DNA of 64,000 bases. Origin: Paraburkholderia ginsengiterrae (GTDB taxonomy: Bacteria; Pseudomonadota; Gammaproteobacteria; Burkholderiales; Burkholderiaceae). The notes beneath the pieces are model-generated. The model worked only from the letters and a program-made list of their open reading frames with translations, did no database searches and was not told the DNA's origin. Each line of letters starts with the position of its first letter. Position 1 is the stretch's first letter. Made by a program: the position numbers and the translations under genes. The DNA lies in assembly GCF_001645125.1 (NCBI RefSeq), contig NZ_LXKA01000154.1, forward strand, positions 1 through 64,000, given 5' to 3'. This document shows, in pieces, positions 25,723 through 34,080 of this stretch.

Positions 25723-27953
25723 TCCTCGGGCGCCTGCTGCCGATCCACGTAGCGGTTCCAGCGCATGTCGAAGGTCCGCTTGTAGGCCCAGATGGAGGCC
25801 GCGCCGACAATCGTTTCATAGGACCCGGCAATCGCATACAGCACCGGCTGATGCAGAAAGTACGGCCCGAGCGCCGCGCCCATCAGCGGCGAGGTATAGG
25901 TGCCGATGGTCAACCCCAGCCGCGCCGGATTGATGCCCATCGCCTCGCGCGCGCCCGCGCCCCAGGCTTCGCGCCACCCGGCCGGCTTGCTCTCTTCGAT
26001 GAGTGTGGCCGCCATCTCCGGCGCCTCCAGCTCACGCATGCGTGCGACCACCGCCTCGCGCTCGGCGGGTTCCGCGCCGCAAGTTTCCAGCGCGTCGTCG
26101 ACGATCGCGATCATCCGGTCCTTCGAGAGGTCCATGGCGTTCAACTCATCGAGCCTGTCGTACAATTCCGGCGGCAGCCTGAGATGGCCCGGCAGCTTGC
26201 CCTCGCTTTCGAGCTGCCGATAGTGGCCGGCAAAATATTTGACCGACATGATGCCGGTCACCGCGGACAGCATCACCGCGCCAACCGAATACAACGCGCC
26301 GCCCGCCCGTTCACCGGCCTTGTGCGCGACGGTGTCGATCGAACTGGCCGCCGCGAGCGCCGCCGTCGCGAATGGTGCGAGAAACACGATGCGTTTGCGC
26401 ATCTCCGCCTCGGTCATGCCGGCGCCGCGCAACGCCGACAGTTCGGCGGCTTCGGCCATGACATCGTCGCCCGATGCGGCGATGAATTTGGCTACCCCGC
26501 CCAGATGCAGCGCGCCCTCCACGACCTCCACCGTCGGCGCCATCACCGCCAGCGACTTGATGATCGCCTGAGCGCCTTCCGAGGTGCTGTTGGCGTCGTC
26601 GGCGGTCAGCAGACGATGGGCGTACTCGCGGCCGAAGGTATCGGCAAGCTTCGTGTTCAATGCTGCCAGCTCGCGCATCGAGGCGGCATCGCCAGCGTTT
26701 GCCGTGACGCACATCACGCTCCGGGAAAACGTCTGGATCAACGCGGTCGAGCGGTCAAGGTCCAGCTTGCCGGCCAGGTCTTCCGCGGACTGCCGCTCGA
26801 GCAGCTTGCCCCGGAAGCTCTCTTCATCCACTTTCGACAAGGGTTTGGCCCACTGCCTGGGGTGATTTTCGTTGATGCGATCGAGGTCCGCCTGCCGCAC
26901 CGTTGGCGCGACGTCCGCCTTGACGAGCGGCGGCAGCCAGTTCGACACGAAGTTGTGCTGCGACTGGGTCGCCACGTGGCGGATCGCCTCCAGCACGGCA
27001 TCGGGTGTCTGATTGCATTTGACGAATTGCAGCGTTGCGCCCTGCCGCTGGAGCTTGTGCAGCGTGTCCTTCACCTGCGGGTCGAGCTCGCAGAGCCGTT
27101 CGAGTTCGCGCGGCATGGCACGGTCGGCGCTCAAGGTCACGCACTCGAAATGATCGTCGATGAAAGCCGGTATCTGTGAGCCGCTTTCTATGCCCAACGC
27201 ATGCCATGTTTCGCGGCGCGTATCGAGCCATGCACGCTGTTCGGTCGGTAACACGGCAAGCGCCTCGGGCGGCCACGCAAGCAGATGGCCCGCATCGAAC
27301 GCGGCGCGCGCGGGTTCCTGCAGATCCAGCTGCGGGTCCAACTGTCGATGCAACATTAGCGGCTGCATCTTCAGCGGCCCGCCCGAGTCCGCGTGATGCA
27401 GATCGAAACTGGCTTGCGCTTGCGGACCGGACGAATCCAGCCATTCGATGAGGCGCCCTTGTTGCTCCCGCTCCTGCTGCTCGCCGATGGCACGCCGGTG
27501 CAGATGATCGACCACCTCCTGAAACCGGTCGCAACGGCTCTTCAGGCGCGGCAAGCGATGCTTCATCGCGTCGAGACGGCGCCCCATCACCGGCGCTCGC
27601 TCGTAGCCCAGCACGTAGGCGATATCTTTCGGCGAGAGCTTCACGTCGGCGCGATTGGCCACCTCGATCAGCGCGAACGCACGGCTGATGTCCTGCTCGT
27701 CGGCGCTGTTGTCCTGCGGCGCGGTCGGCTCCGGATTCGCCCTCGCACCGAGCGGCAACGCGCGCTTGCGGCGCGCCACGGACGCGGCGCGGCTCGACGC
27801 GTCAGGCTCATCCCGTGAGCGGGCATTCAGGCCGGGCAGCGGCGATTGACGCGCCGGGGCCGGGCCCTTCGGAGCGCTGCCTTGCGCGTCGCGCGGCTCA
27901 CCGTCCTCGCCGTCAAACCCCGCGGCGCCGCTGCCGGATGTCACCTTGACCAT
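25695..27953 (-). CDS. Candidate T3SS translocon (HrpF/PopF/NolX-like) or large effector
   Basis: A 752-residue protein with a Pro/Ser/Arg-rich disordered first 90 residues, a helical middle, and two hydrophobic regions in the last third: residues near FLAPFATAALAAASS...GAVMLSAVTG and near YTSPLMGAALGPYFLHQPVLYAIAG. This size and two-hydrophobic-region layout resembles HrpF/PopF/NolX translocon proteins, which insert in the host membrane. ATG 27953 is 4 bases after the stop of a CesT-like chaperone gene, as usual for translocators and effectors. The family call is from architecture, not alignment; a membrane-active effector is the alternative. Confidence 0.5.
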   Translation of the reverse strand: MVKVTSGSGAAGFDGEDGEPRDAQGSAPKGPAPARQSPLPGLNARSRDEPDASSRAASVARRKRALPLGARANPEPTAPQDNSADEQDISRAFALIEVANRADVKLSPKDIAYVLGYERAPVMGRRLDAMKHRLPRLKSRCDRFQEVVDHLHRRAIGEQQEREQQGRLIEWLDSSGPQAQASFDLHHADSGGPLKMQPLMLHRQLDPQLDLQEPARAAFDAGHLLAWPPEALAVLPTEQRAWLDTRRETWHALGIESGSQIPAFIDDHFECVTLSADRAMPRELERLCELDPQVKDTLHKLQRQGATLQFVKCNQTPDAVLEAIRHVATQSQHNFVSNWLPPLVKADVAPTVRQADLDRINENHPRQWAKPLSKVDEESFRGKLLERQSAEDLAGKLDLDRSTALIQTFSRSVMCVTANAGDAASMRELAALNTKLADTFGREYAHRLLTADDANSTSEGAQAIIKSLAVMAPTVEVVEGALHLGGVAKFIAASGDDVMAEAAELSALRGAGMTEAEMRKRIVFLAPFATAALAAASSIDTVAHKAGERAGGALYSVGAVMLSAVTGIMSVKYFAGHYRQLESEGKLPGHLRLPPELYDRLDELNAMDLSKDRMIAIVDDALETCGAEPAEREAVVARMRELEAPEMAATLIEESKPAGWREAWGAGAREAMGINPARLGLTIGTYTSPLMGAALGPYFLHQPVLYAIAGSYETIVGAASIWAYKRTFDMRWNRYVDRQQAPEDQDGRSSQS

Positions 27954-27957
27954 CGCG

Positions 27958-28353
27958 TCACACCGTCGCCATGGCTTCGAGCCCCACGTCGCCAACAAAG
28001 CGGATCAGCGAATCGAGCAATGCCTGACCCGATGCGTTTTTATCCAGCCGGTATCTGAACGAGTAAAACAGGTGCTCGGTCTGCGGATGGACACTCAACG
28101 ATCCCCGCTGGCTCGCGCTCAGGTTGAAATTGATCTTCAGGAACGTCTTGCAAGCCGCGGCCCGGTCGGCGGGAATCGGACCCAGATCGATATAGACCTG
28201 CAGCAGATCCGGGTCGAACGTCTCGTCGTAAATCAGCGCGACGAGATAGTCGTCAATTCTCAGGCGGCCGCCGTCGAACAGCGTCTTCGGCGAGTTGAAG
28301 CCGACGACCTTGCAGAGTTCCTCGACAACGCGCCGGTATTCGGAAGTGTTCAT
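27958..28353 (-). CDS. CesT-like type III secretion chaperone
   Basis: A small acidic protein of 131 residues with the class I chaperone pattern: helix at the N-terminus (YRRVVEELCKVVG), beta-rich centre (RLRIDDYLVALIYDE, LLQVYIDLGPIP), then a C-terminal helix (ALLDSLIRFVGDVG). These bind the N-termini of secreted proteins as dimers. It lies between the D-glutamate-enzyme fusion (65 bp upstream) and the translocon candidate (4 bp downstream) and could serve either. I chose ATG 28353; a GTG at 28398 would add 15 residues. Confidence 0.7.
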   Translation of the reverse strand: MNTSEYRRVVEELCKVVGFNSPKTLFDGGRLRIDDYLVALIYDETFDPDLLQVYIDLGPIPADRAAACKTFLKINFNLSASQRGSLSVHPQTEHLFYSFRYRLDKNASGQALLDSLIRFVGDVGLEAMATV

Positions 28354-28417
28354 GGAAAGTTCGCTCGCGGAAAATGGTTGATGCGCGGCCCCATTCACTC
28401 AGGCCGCGCGAATGGGT

Positions 28418-30637
28418 TCAAGTCGACTTCTGTCCGGGCGGCTGGTCGCCTTGTTCCGGCGGCCGTGGCGAATGACGACGATGAGGCATGAGCCGCGAGG
28501 CCGCGCTCTTGTGAGCGGCGGCGGTGCGCAACGGCGCCACCAGGGCGATCGTGTGCTCTGTGCCGAGTTGCGTGTAGACCACCTCCGCATCATCGCGGCC
28601 CAGCAATTCCCTCGCCGACGTCTTGACCGCCCCGAGATCGGAACTGGTGGTCAACACCACCGGTGAGAGCGTAGGCATCCGGTCACTACGATCGAGAATG
28701 GCCTCCTCGTCCAGAAACTTGATGACCCTCTCCGCCTGAAACTCCATCGGGTCGATTACCGGTACGTGTCCCATGCCGTGCTCTCCCAGTCTCTTTTCGA
28801 TGCGCTCCTTCAACGCCGGATAGTGCGTACAGCAGAGCCACACCGACGTAGCGTCCCGGGGCACCTTGTCGACATACTTCGCAACGGCTTCATCGACCTT
28901 GCGCGACGTTTCAGGATCGTCGCTCAGGTGATCGAGGTCGTTCACCAATTCGGCCCATCCCGGCGCGCCAACAGCGTAGCCGTCGCGCAGCCTCACGTCG
29001 CGATTCGCGTGATCGCCGACGCGCGCGGCATGCGCGATCTTGTCCGCGTACACGGGCGACTCGACCGTCGCTTGCGTAGCCAGGATGGCTGGCCTCGCGC
29101 CGCCGCGGCGCGGAATTTCCTCTGCCGTGTTGCCGATGAGATCTTCCACCGGCACATGAATGCCGTCCTGTGCCTCCGGAAAGGCCGTACAGGCCGTGTT
29201 GCACGCCATGGCGATGATGTCCACGCCGATGTCCTGGCCCGTTTTCAGCCCCTTGCCGACCAGCGAAACGAGTTCCCCGCGCTCCTTGCCGCCGTACGCA
29301 CCGGCGCCATGATCGGTCACGATCACGAAGCGCGCCTTGCCGGGCGAGCGGTACTTGAGAAACCCGGCAACGTTGCGCGCGGCAATCAGCCCGCCGTTGC
29401 CCGAATCGAACAGGCCGATCAGGAAAGGCTTGTCATGGTCCGGCGAGCGCTGCGCGACGATGCCGCCCGGCGGCAGTTGCGCGACATTGGTCCGCAACAG
29501 TTCCAGCATGCCGCGGTGCACGTCGAGCGAGTGGCCGTCGACTCCCGTGAAGTTCCTGCCGTCCGGCGTGGGTTGATTGACCACGCTGCCGCGCGTGACG
29601 CCGTCCACCGCGCCGGCGCCGATCGCGGCGCGGATCGTCGCGTCCTGCTGTTCACCGGTGATGAGCTTGTCGAGCTTGCCGGCGCGCTGCAGCATGACCG
29701 CGCCGATCGCCGTCGCGCCGAAGTTCGAGTTCCATGCCGTGACGGGATGCTGGGCCGGCACCGCGGCGGCCATCGTGTCGCCGTTGAGCGCCTGGGGTAT
29801 ATTTTCCAGGCCGCCCATGCCTGCCTCGTTGCCGCCGTCTCCCACACCGACCGTCGTGACGCCCTCGCGCCTGTTCGCGTTGATCAGCAGTTGATCGACC
29901 GGCGCATTGAAGCCGTTGATGTTCTTGCCACGCATATTGAGGCGATCGCCGTTCTCGTTGCGGCTCGGCAGTTCGATCGCCACCACGGCGTCGGGCCGAT
30001 GCTTGTCCAGCAACGCATCGGCCTGCTTCGACGCGGCGCGGCTTCCGTGCGGCGCATCCACCACGTCGAAGCGCGCATATCTCTCGGCCTCGGGGTTCAG
30101 CGCCTTCACCGCTGCTCTCAGAACCGGCTCGTTGGCCTTGTCCGTGACAAAGGTGACCACCTTGCCGAGTTCCCACAACGAATGAGCGAGCGCGGCGGCA
30201 CCCGGCGGCCCGTCGGTTTCCGGCAGGCCAGGGCTGGTGGGATCGTCGGGATTGGTGTGATCGACGGAGAAGCCGGTCAGGATCATCACCCGGTCGGCTT
30301 GTTCGAGCGCTTTGGCCGCGTTCAGCGCACCGCCCTCGACGTGAAATCGGGAAACGTCGCGCAGATCGTTGGAGGTCAGCAAACGATCGAGCCTCGCGGA
30401 GACGCGCGCTTCCTGTCCATCGGCATCGTCCGGCCGCGCTGATTGCGCATCGGACGCCTTGCCTTTGCCGAACCTCGCCGCTAGTCCCTTCGCCTGGGCG
30501 GACAGCTTCGTCAATCCGGACGGCGTGTCAGGTCGCGCAGTCGGCTTGCGTTTGGCCGGCTGTTGCGCGGGGCCGCCCGCACTGCCTATGTTGTGTTCGG
30601 GATCGGGGGCACCTGCCCCGGTTATTTTTGAACTCAT
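28418..30637 (-). CDS. D-glutamate cyclase-like / glutamate racemase fusion, candidate type III effector
   Basis: A 739-residue protein. Residues 1-85 are polar and disordered, as in effector signals. Residues about 95-345 match the D-glutamate cyclase (DUF4392) domain: ETDGPPG at 140 and GVGDGGNEAGMG at 264. Residues about 403-680 match glutamate racemase with DSGNGG (411), YGGKE, ACNTA (Cys479) and CCTHYP (Cys603), so both catalytic cysteines are kept. The last 40 residues are basic and Pro-rich. It starts a unit behind a near-perfect PIP box and is followed by a T3SS chaperone. I infer a HrpB-controlled, probably secreted enzyme acting on D/L-glutamate or 5-oxoproline; a cytoplasmic bacterial role is the alternative. 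Confidence 0.72.
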   Translation of the reverse strand: MSSKITGAGAPDPEHNIGSAGGPAQQPAKRKPTARPDTPSGLTKLSAQAKGLAARFGKGKASDAQSARPDDADGQEARVSARLDRLLTSNDLRDVSRFHVEGGALNAAKALEQADRVMILTGFSVDHTNPDDPTSPGLPETDGPPGAAALAHSLWELGKVVTFVTDKANEPVLRAAVKALNPEAERYARFDVVDAPHGSRAASKQADALLDKHRPDAVVAIELPSRNENGDRLNMRGKNINGFNAPVDQLLINANRREGVTTVGVGDGGNEAGMGGLENIPQALNGDTMAAAVPAQHPVTAWNSNFGATAIGAVMLQRAGKLDKLITGEQQDATIRAAIGAGAVDGVTRGSVVNQPTPDGRNFTGVDGHSLDVHRGMLELLRTNVAQLPPGGIVAQRSPDHDKPFLIGLFDSGNGGLIAARNVAGFLKYRSPGKARFVIVTDHGAGAYGGKERGELVSLVGKGLKTGQDIGVDIIAMACNTACTAFPEAQDGIHVPVEDLIGNTAEEIPRRGGARPAILATQATVESPVYADKIAHAARVGDHANRDVRLRDGYAVGAPGWAELVNDLDHLSDDPETSRKVDEAVAKYVDKVPRDATSVWLCCTHYPALKERIEKRLGEHGMGHVPVIDPMEFQAERVIKFLDEEAILDRSDRMPTLSPVVLTTSSDLGAVKTSARELLGRDDAEVVYTQLGTEHTIALVAPLRTAAAHKSAASRLMPHRRHSPRPPEQGDQPPGQKST

Positions 30638-30684
30638 CTGGAAACCCCTTCCGTATCGTCATATCGCGGATACAGCAAGAGGCC

Positions 30685-30746
30685 ACTCTACGAGCGCAAG
30701 AAAACTGTCACACGTGATGAGGCGATGTCATCGACGCGCGGGCGAA
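30685..30746 (-). promoter_or_regulatory. PIP-like box and -10 for the effector-chaperone-translocon unit
   Basis: On the minus strand, TTCGC (30746-30742)-N15-ATCGC (30726-30722)-N31-TAGAGT (30690-30685). One mismatch in the second half-site; spacing and hexamer fit the consensus. Confidence 0.75.
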
Positions 30747-30834
30747 CTTCTTAATCGACTTGTCATCGTTATGGATAGCGAAAGAATTTTCAGGCCGTGC
30801 GTGGTTGTGCGTGCTTGTGCGTGGTCGCCACCCG

Positions 30835-31647
30835 TCACTGCGACAGGAACTGCACGTCACCCTGATTGCCCGTCCAGTTATCGTACGAAACGACCTGGGG
30901 ACCGGAGCCGCCGTCCGTATTGTTCGAACCGACCAGCGTAATGCGGCCGTTGTCATTGCTCGCGACGATCTCGACATGCTCGTCGCCGCCGACGATGCAC
31001 ACGTCACCCGGTTTGGCCTGGCTTCTGCTTTCGTTGTGCCAGCCGTCGCCCTTGAGCTCGCTCGCCAGGGTGCCGACGCTGTTCGTGTGTTGCGACTCCG
31101 GCAGCTCGCCGGCCTTGACGAGGCAGGCGGACGCGAAGTTCGCGCAGCACACGTCGGTGGGGATGCCCTTGTCCATCGGCACCTGCTGGTTCTGCATGAT
31201 GCTCGAGGCCGAGTTATTCAGCAGTCCTTCGGCGATTCCCGCGGGGTTGCCGGAGCCGGCCCGCTTTACATTCAGATCGCCGTGCTGGCCGGTGCCGCCG
31301 CCGCTGCTTCCGCCTGAAGAACGGCCGGCATGGCTGAGCGGCGCGAAACTGCTGCCACCACCACCACCGCCGCCATACCCTCCGCCGCCCGATGAACTCG
31401 ACTCGCTCATGATTTCCATCAGCGCGGTGAGGAGTTGCTGCAAGGCGTCATCCAGCGCGCTATTCGATGCGCTGCCGGCCGCGTCCCATTTCGAGCTTGA
31501 ATGGTCGATCTTGTTCTGCCACGAAGTCCAGTAGGCGCTATCGTCGCCCTCCTGCGCGCCTGGCGCCCGCTGAAACGACGCGGCGTCGTAGGAGCTTGAC
31601 AGCGACATGGACGGAAACGACAAGCCGGAAATGGCGTCATTCGACAT
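30835..31647 (-). CDS. Harpin-like protein with C-terminal CHAP/NlpC-like hydrolase domain
   Basis: A 270-residue protein. Residues 1-84 are Ser/Asn/Asp-rich with one amphipathic helix (ALQQLLTALMEIM), then a Ser/Gly-rich linker (about 85-120) as in harpins. Residues about 155-270 look like a CHAP or NlpC/P60 cysteine hydrolase: Cys167/168 in DVCCANFASACL, KPGDVCIV, His224 in DEHVEIV and Asn242 in LVGSNN. Such domains cut peptidoglycan amide bonds. ATG 31647 has GAGAGGAA upstream and an imperfect PIP promoter. It could be exported by the T3SS to open peptidoglycan or to act on the host. The fold call is mine from motifs. Confidence 0.62.
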   Translation of the reverse strand: MSNDAISGLSFPSMSLSSSYDAASFQRAPGAQEGDDSAYWTSWQNKIDHSSSKWDAAGSASNSALDDALQQLLTALMEIMSESSSSGGGGYGGGGGGGSSFAPLSHAGRSSGGSSGGGTGQHGDLNVKRAGSGNPAGIAEGLLNNSASSIMQNQQVPMDKGIPTDVCCANFASACLVKAGELPESQHTNSVGTLASELKGDGWHNESRSQAKPGDVCIVGGDEHVEIVASNDNGRITLVGSNNTDGGSGPQVVSYDNWTGNQGDVQFLSQ

Positions 31648-31752
31648 GACAATTCCTCTCGCAAACTGAACCCGCGCGCGCGGCCGCGCCGCGGCGCGGC
31701 GCGCCCCGCGGCCGGCCGGCATCCGGGCCGGATACACGGCGGGGTATCCCAG

Positions 31753-31813
31753 ACGTTATGACGAGCGCGCCGCGCCGTGGCGCCCGGTGCGCAGCAATGA
31801 ACGAACAAACGAA
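31753..31813 (-). promoter_or_regulatory. Imperfect PIP box and -10 for the harpin/CHAP gene
   Basis: On the minus strand, TTCGT (31813-31809)-N15-TGCGC (31793-31789)-N30-TAACGT (31758-31753). One mismatch in the second half-site. Confidence 0.55.
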
Positions 31814-31827
31814 AATCAGGATACGCG

Positions 31828-32973
31828 TCACGCATGCCGCGAACTGCACGCTTCGTCATTCAGGCGCTGCGCGACCTCGTCGCTCATGAAGCGGCTGACC
31901 GAGAGGACGTCGTCGAGCGCCCATGCGCAGTGATACCAGCCGGTCGGCACGATCAGCAGATCGCCTGGTTCGAGCAGCACATCGGCGTACTGCGCCTCGG
32001 CAAATCGCGGAAAGCGCTTCAGGTCCGGCGTATCGGCATTGACGCGGCACAGTTGATGTGAATTGAACGCGTCGAGCGCGTACAGCCGGTCGCGCTGCGC
32101 CGGCGCATACAGCCGCATTTTCTTGCGGCCGCGCACCTGGGCGAGAAACGAACTGGCAATGTCGCAATGCAGTCCCGTGACGGTGCTGCCGCGCTGGCGG
32201 CCGCTCCAGAGTTGCGCGGCGCTGAACGATGCGGCGGGCAGGCATGGCAGTGCGAACAATGGGGCGAGGCGGTCGGGAAGGCGGCATCCATCGGTGTACA
32301 CAGGCACGTTGCGGCTCGGATCGGCATGCCGCGCTTCGGACGCTTCACGCAGCGGCAACATATCGCGCAGCAGCAGCGGCTGAACGCCATCCACCGCCGC
32401 GCGCACTACCGTGTCGCCATAGCGTGCGTCCCATTCGGCAGGATCCCATTGCAGCGCCGGCCAGTCGAGCACTCGCCGCAGATGCAACGGCATACTGCGA
32501 AGAACGGCGTCGAGCATCGACGCGCGATTGCAGACGGGGGTCACCTCCACCGCTGCGAGTGCCGCCGGCGCTATGGACCGCGCGCGTGCCAGCGCGGCGC
32601 GCGCCGCGGCATCCGGGCGCTTGAGCAATTGCAGCAGGTAATACGCGATGCGGTATTCACCCGTTATCTGAAAACGTCCCTGGCAGGCGGCCAGGAAAAC
32701 CTCACTGCGCCAGTCGAAAAGTGTCGGCTCAGCGAGAGCCCATGCCAGTGCGTCACGTGTCAGCGTGATTGCCGCATCGGCAGGCGCTGTTTCGCGCGAC
32801 AGGGTGAGCGTTTCTCCCAGCACAAAGCGGCAATCGAGTTCACGCGCGTCGGCCACTTCGAGCGCGACACTCACCTGTCGCGCAGTCGGCAGATAGTGCT
32901 CGGCCATGCGCTCGTACAACATCCGCGCGAGCAGCGCGGAAGAACTGACGCTTTCGTCGAGGCTCATGCGCAT
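31828..32973 (-). CDS. JmjC/cupin-type 2-oxoglutarate oxygenase-like protein with SCP2-like N-terminus
   Basis: A 381-residue protein. Residues about 30-120 resemble an SCP2 sterol-carrier-like domain. The C-terminal half is a JmjC-type cupin: His269-x-Asp271 in GLHCD, RGRKKMRLYAP as the FIH-like strand, and EPGDLLIVPTGWYHCAW with His348, completing a His-Asp-His iron site. Such enzymes hydroxylate proteins or small molecules using 2-oxoglutarate. I took ATG 32973; ATG at 32967 or 33033 are possible. An exact PIP box lies 165 bp upstream, so it belongs to the hrp regulon. It could modify a secreted protein or be an effector. Confidence 0.68.
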   Translation of the reverse strand: MRMSLDESVSSSALLARMLYERMAEHYLPTARQVSVALEVADARELDCRFVLGETLTLSRETAPADAAITLTRDALAWALAEPTLFDWRSEVFLAACQGRFQITGEYRIAYYLLQLLKRPDAAARAALARARSIAPAALAAVEVTPVCNRASMLDAVLRSMPLHLRRVLDWPALQWDPAEWDARYGDTVVRAAVDGVQPLLLRDMLPLREASEARHADPSRNVPVYTDGCRLPDRLAPLFALPCLPAASFSAAQLWSGRQRGSTVTGLHCDIASSFLAQVRGRKKMRLYAPAQRDRLYALDAFNSHQLCRVNADTPDLKRFPRFAEAQYADVLLEPGDLLIVPTGWYHCAWALDDVLSVSRFMSDEVAQRLNDEACSSRHA

Positions 32974-33100
32974 GACTGCGCACCCCGCCCGCCGCGCGCG
33001 AATCGGGTTTGCTTCCGCACGCACGGTCCGCATGGAATGGCTTTCAAAGCAAGGCTCGTCAAGGTCGGGGCAAGAGGATCCAGAATCGCGGCGAAGCCCT

Positions 33101-33162
33101 ACTGTCCCCCATCACCCGCCCACACGTTTCGTCCCACGCGAAGCAGGATGCAATCCGGCGAA
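33101..33162 (-). promoter_or_regulatory. PIP box and -10 for the JmjC-type gene
   Basis: On the minus strand, TTCGC (33162-33158)-N15-TTCGC (33142-33138)-N31-GACAGT (33106-33101). Perfect half-sites; the hexamer lacks the first pyrimidine. Nothing else was seen in the 329-bp gap 32974-33302. Confidence 0.78.
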
Positions 33163-33302
33163 TGCACGGCGACACTGCGCGTTGGTATGCGTTGGCGGGC
33201 GTCAGTGCGCCCCATCGGTCAGAAATTCGGGTTGCCCACTCCGGGCGAGCCAGGTTTCGGTTGTACTCCGGTACATTGCGCCCCGGTGAGCCCACTGTGC
33301 AG

Positions 33303-34049
33303 ATGATTCTTTTCCCGACCTCCTTTTTGCCGCCGTCCGTGCTCCGCCTCATCACGCTCGCGCACGGCATGGTGGCCCCGCGCGGCAATCGTCGCGGCGG
33401 CAGCGCGATTCGCATCGTGCCGGTCGCGCTGCTCGCCAGTTCGCTGGCCGCCTGCGCGCTGCCGCCATCGCAGGCTCAGCAGATTCCGCCTGCCAACGCC
33501 ACCCTGCCCGCGTCCCTGCGCGCGACGCCACAGGAAATTCTCCAGGACGTGCTGACCGCCGTCGGCGACACGACCTACAGTTGCCGCCGCGACGGCAACC
33601 GGTTGTCGTGGGTAGGAACGGGCTCTGAAGCGACCCTCGTCGACGCGGCCCGGCAGAGTGTCGGCACGGTCGCCCCGGGACGCTACTTCACCGCCTACGA
33701 CGGCAGCTACATGATCGGCCGCGTAACGGGCGAGGAAATCGTCACGACACGCGCGCCGCCGTGGCAGCGACTCGCCGCGCGCTTCAATGCCGGCGGCGCA
33801 CGGCAAGGCGAAGGACGCTTCGCGAGAAGCACGTCGGTACAACGGGTGCAGACGACAGGCGGCTTGCCGCCCGTTACCGCGTGCGACCAGGAAGGCACGT
33901 CGCTGTTCGTGCCGTACACCGCGACCTATCTGTTCTATCGGGCGGCCGAACCGGCCGCTGCTGACAGCGCCGTCGCGCCGGTCGCCACGCCCACCCTGGC
34001 GGTACTGCACGGCGAAACACCGGGTGCCGCACAGAATCAAGGACAGTGA
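33303..34049 (+). CDS. DUF3455-type lipoprotein
   Basis: A conserved protein of unknown function common in beta-proteobacteria, 248 residues from ATG 33303 or 226 from ATG 33369. A signal peptide ends in the lipobox LAAC. Typical DUF3455 elements follow: YSCRRDGNRLSWVGTGSEATL near the start, a GRYFTAYDGSYMIGRV stretch and FVPYTATYLFYR at the end. It is on the plus strand 31 bp before the large effector candidate; I found no PIP box upstream. Whether it serves the T3SS is unknown. Confidence 0.75.
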   Translation: MILFPTSFLPPSVLRLITLAHGMVAPRGNRRGGSAIRIVPVALLASSLAACALPPSQAQQIPPANATLPASLRATPQEILQDVLTAVGDTTYSCRRDGNRLSWVGTGSEATLVDAARQSVGTVAPGRYFTAYDGSYMIGRVTGEEIVTTRAPPWQRLAARFNAGGARQGEGRFARSTSVQRVQTTGGLPPVTACDQEGTSLFVPYTATYLFYRAAEPAAADSAVAPVATPTLAVLHGETPGAAQNQGQ

Positions 34050-34080
34050 GGCCGTACCGCCGAACGTTTCGGAGAACAGG

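Noticed and set aside
28766-30442. 558-codon plus-strand frame
   Set aside because: Antisense to the cyclase/racemase fusion, which has intact catalytic motifs.
33226-33260. Two TTCGG half-sites before the DUF3455 gene as a PIP box
   Set aside because: Separated by N25 and without a correctly spaced -10 hexamer.
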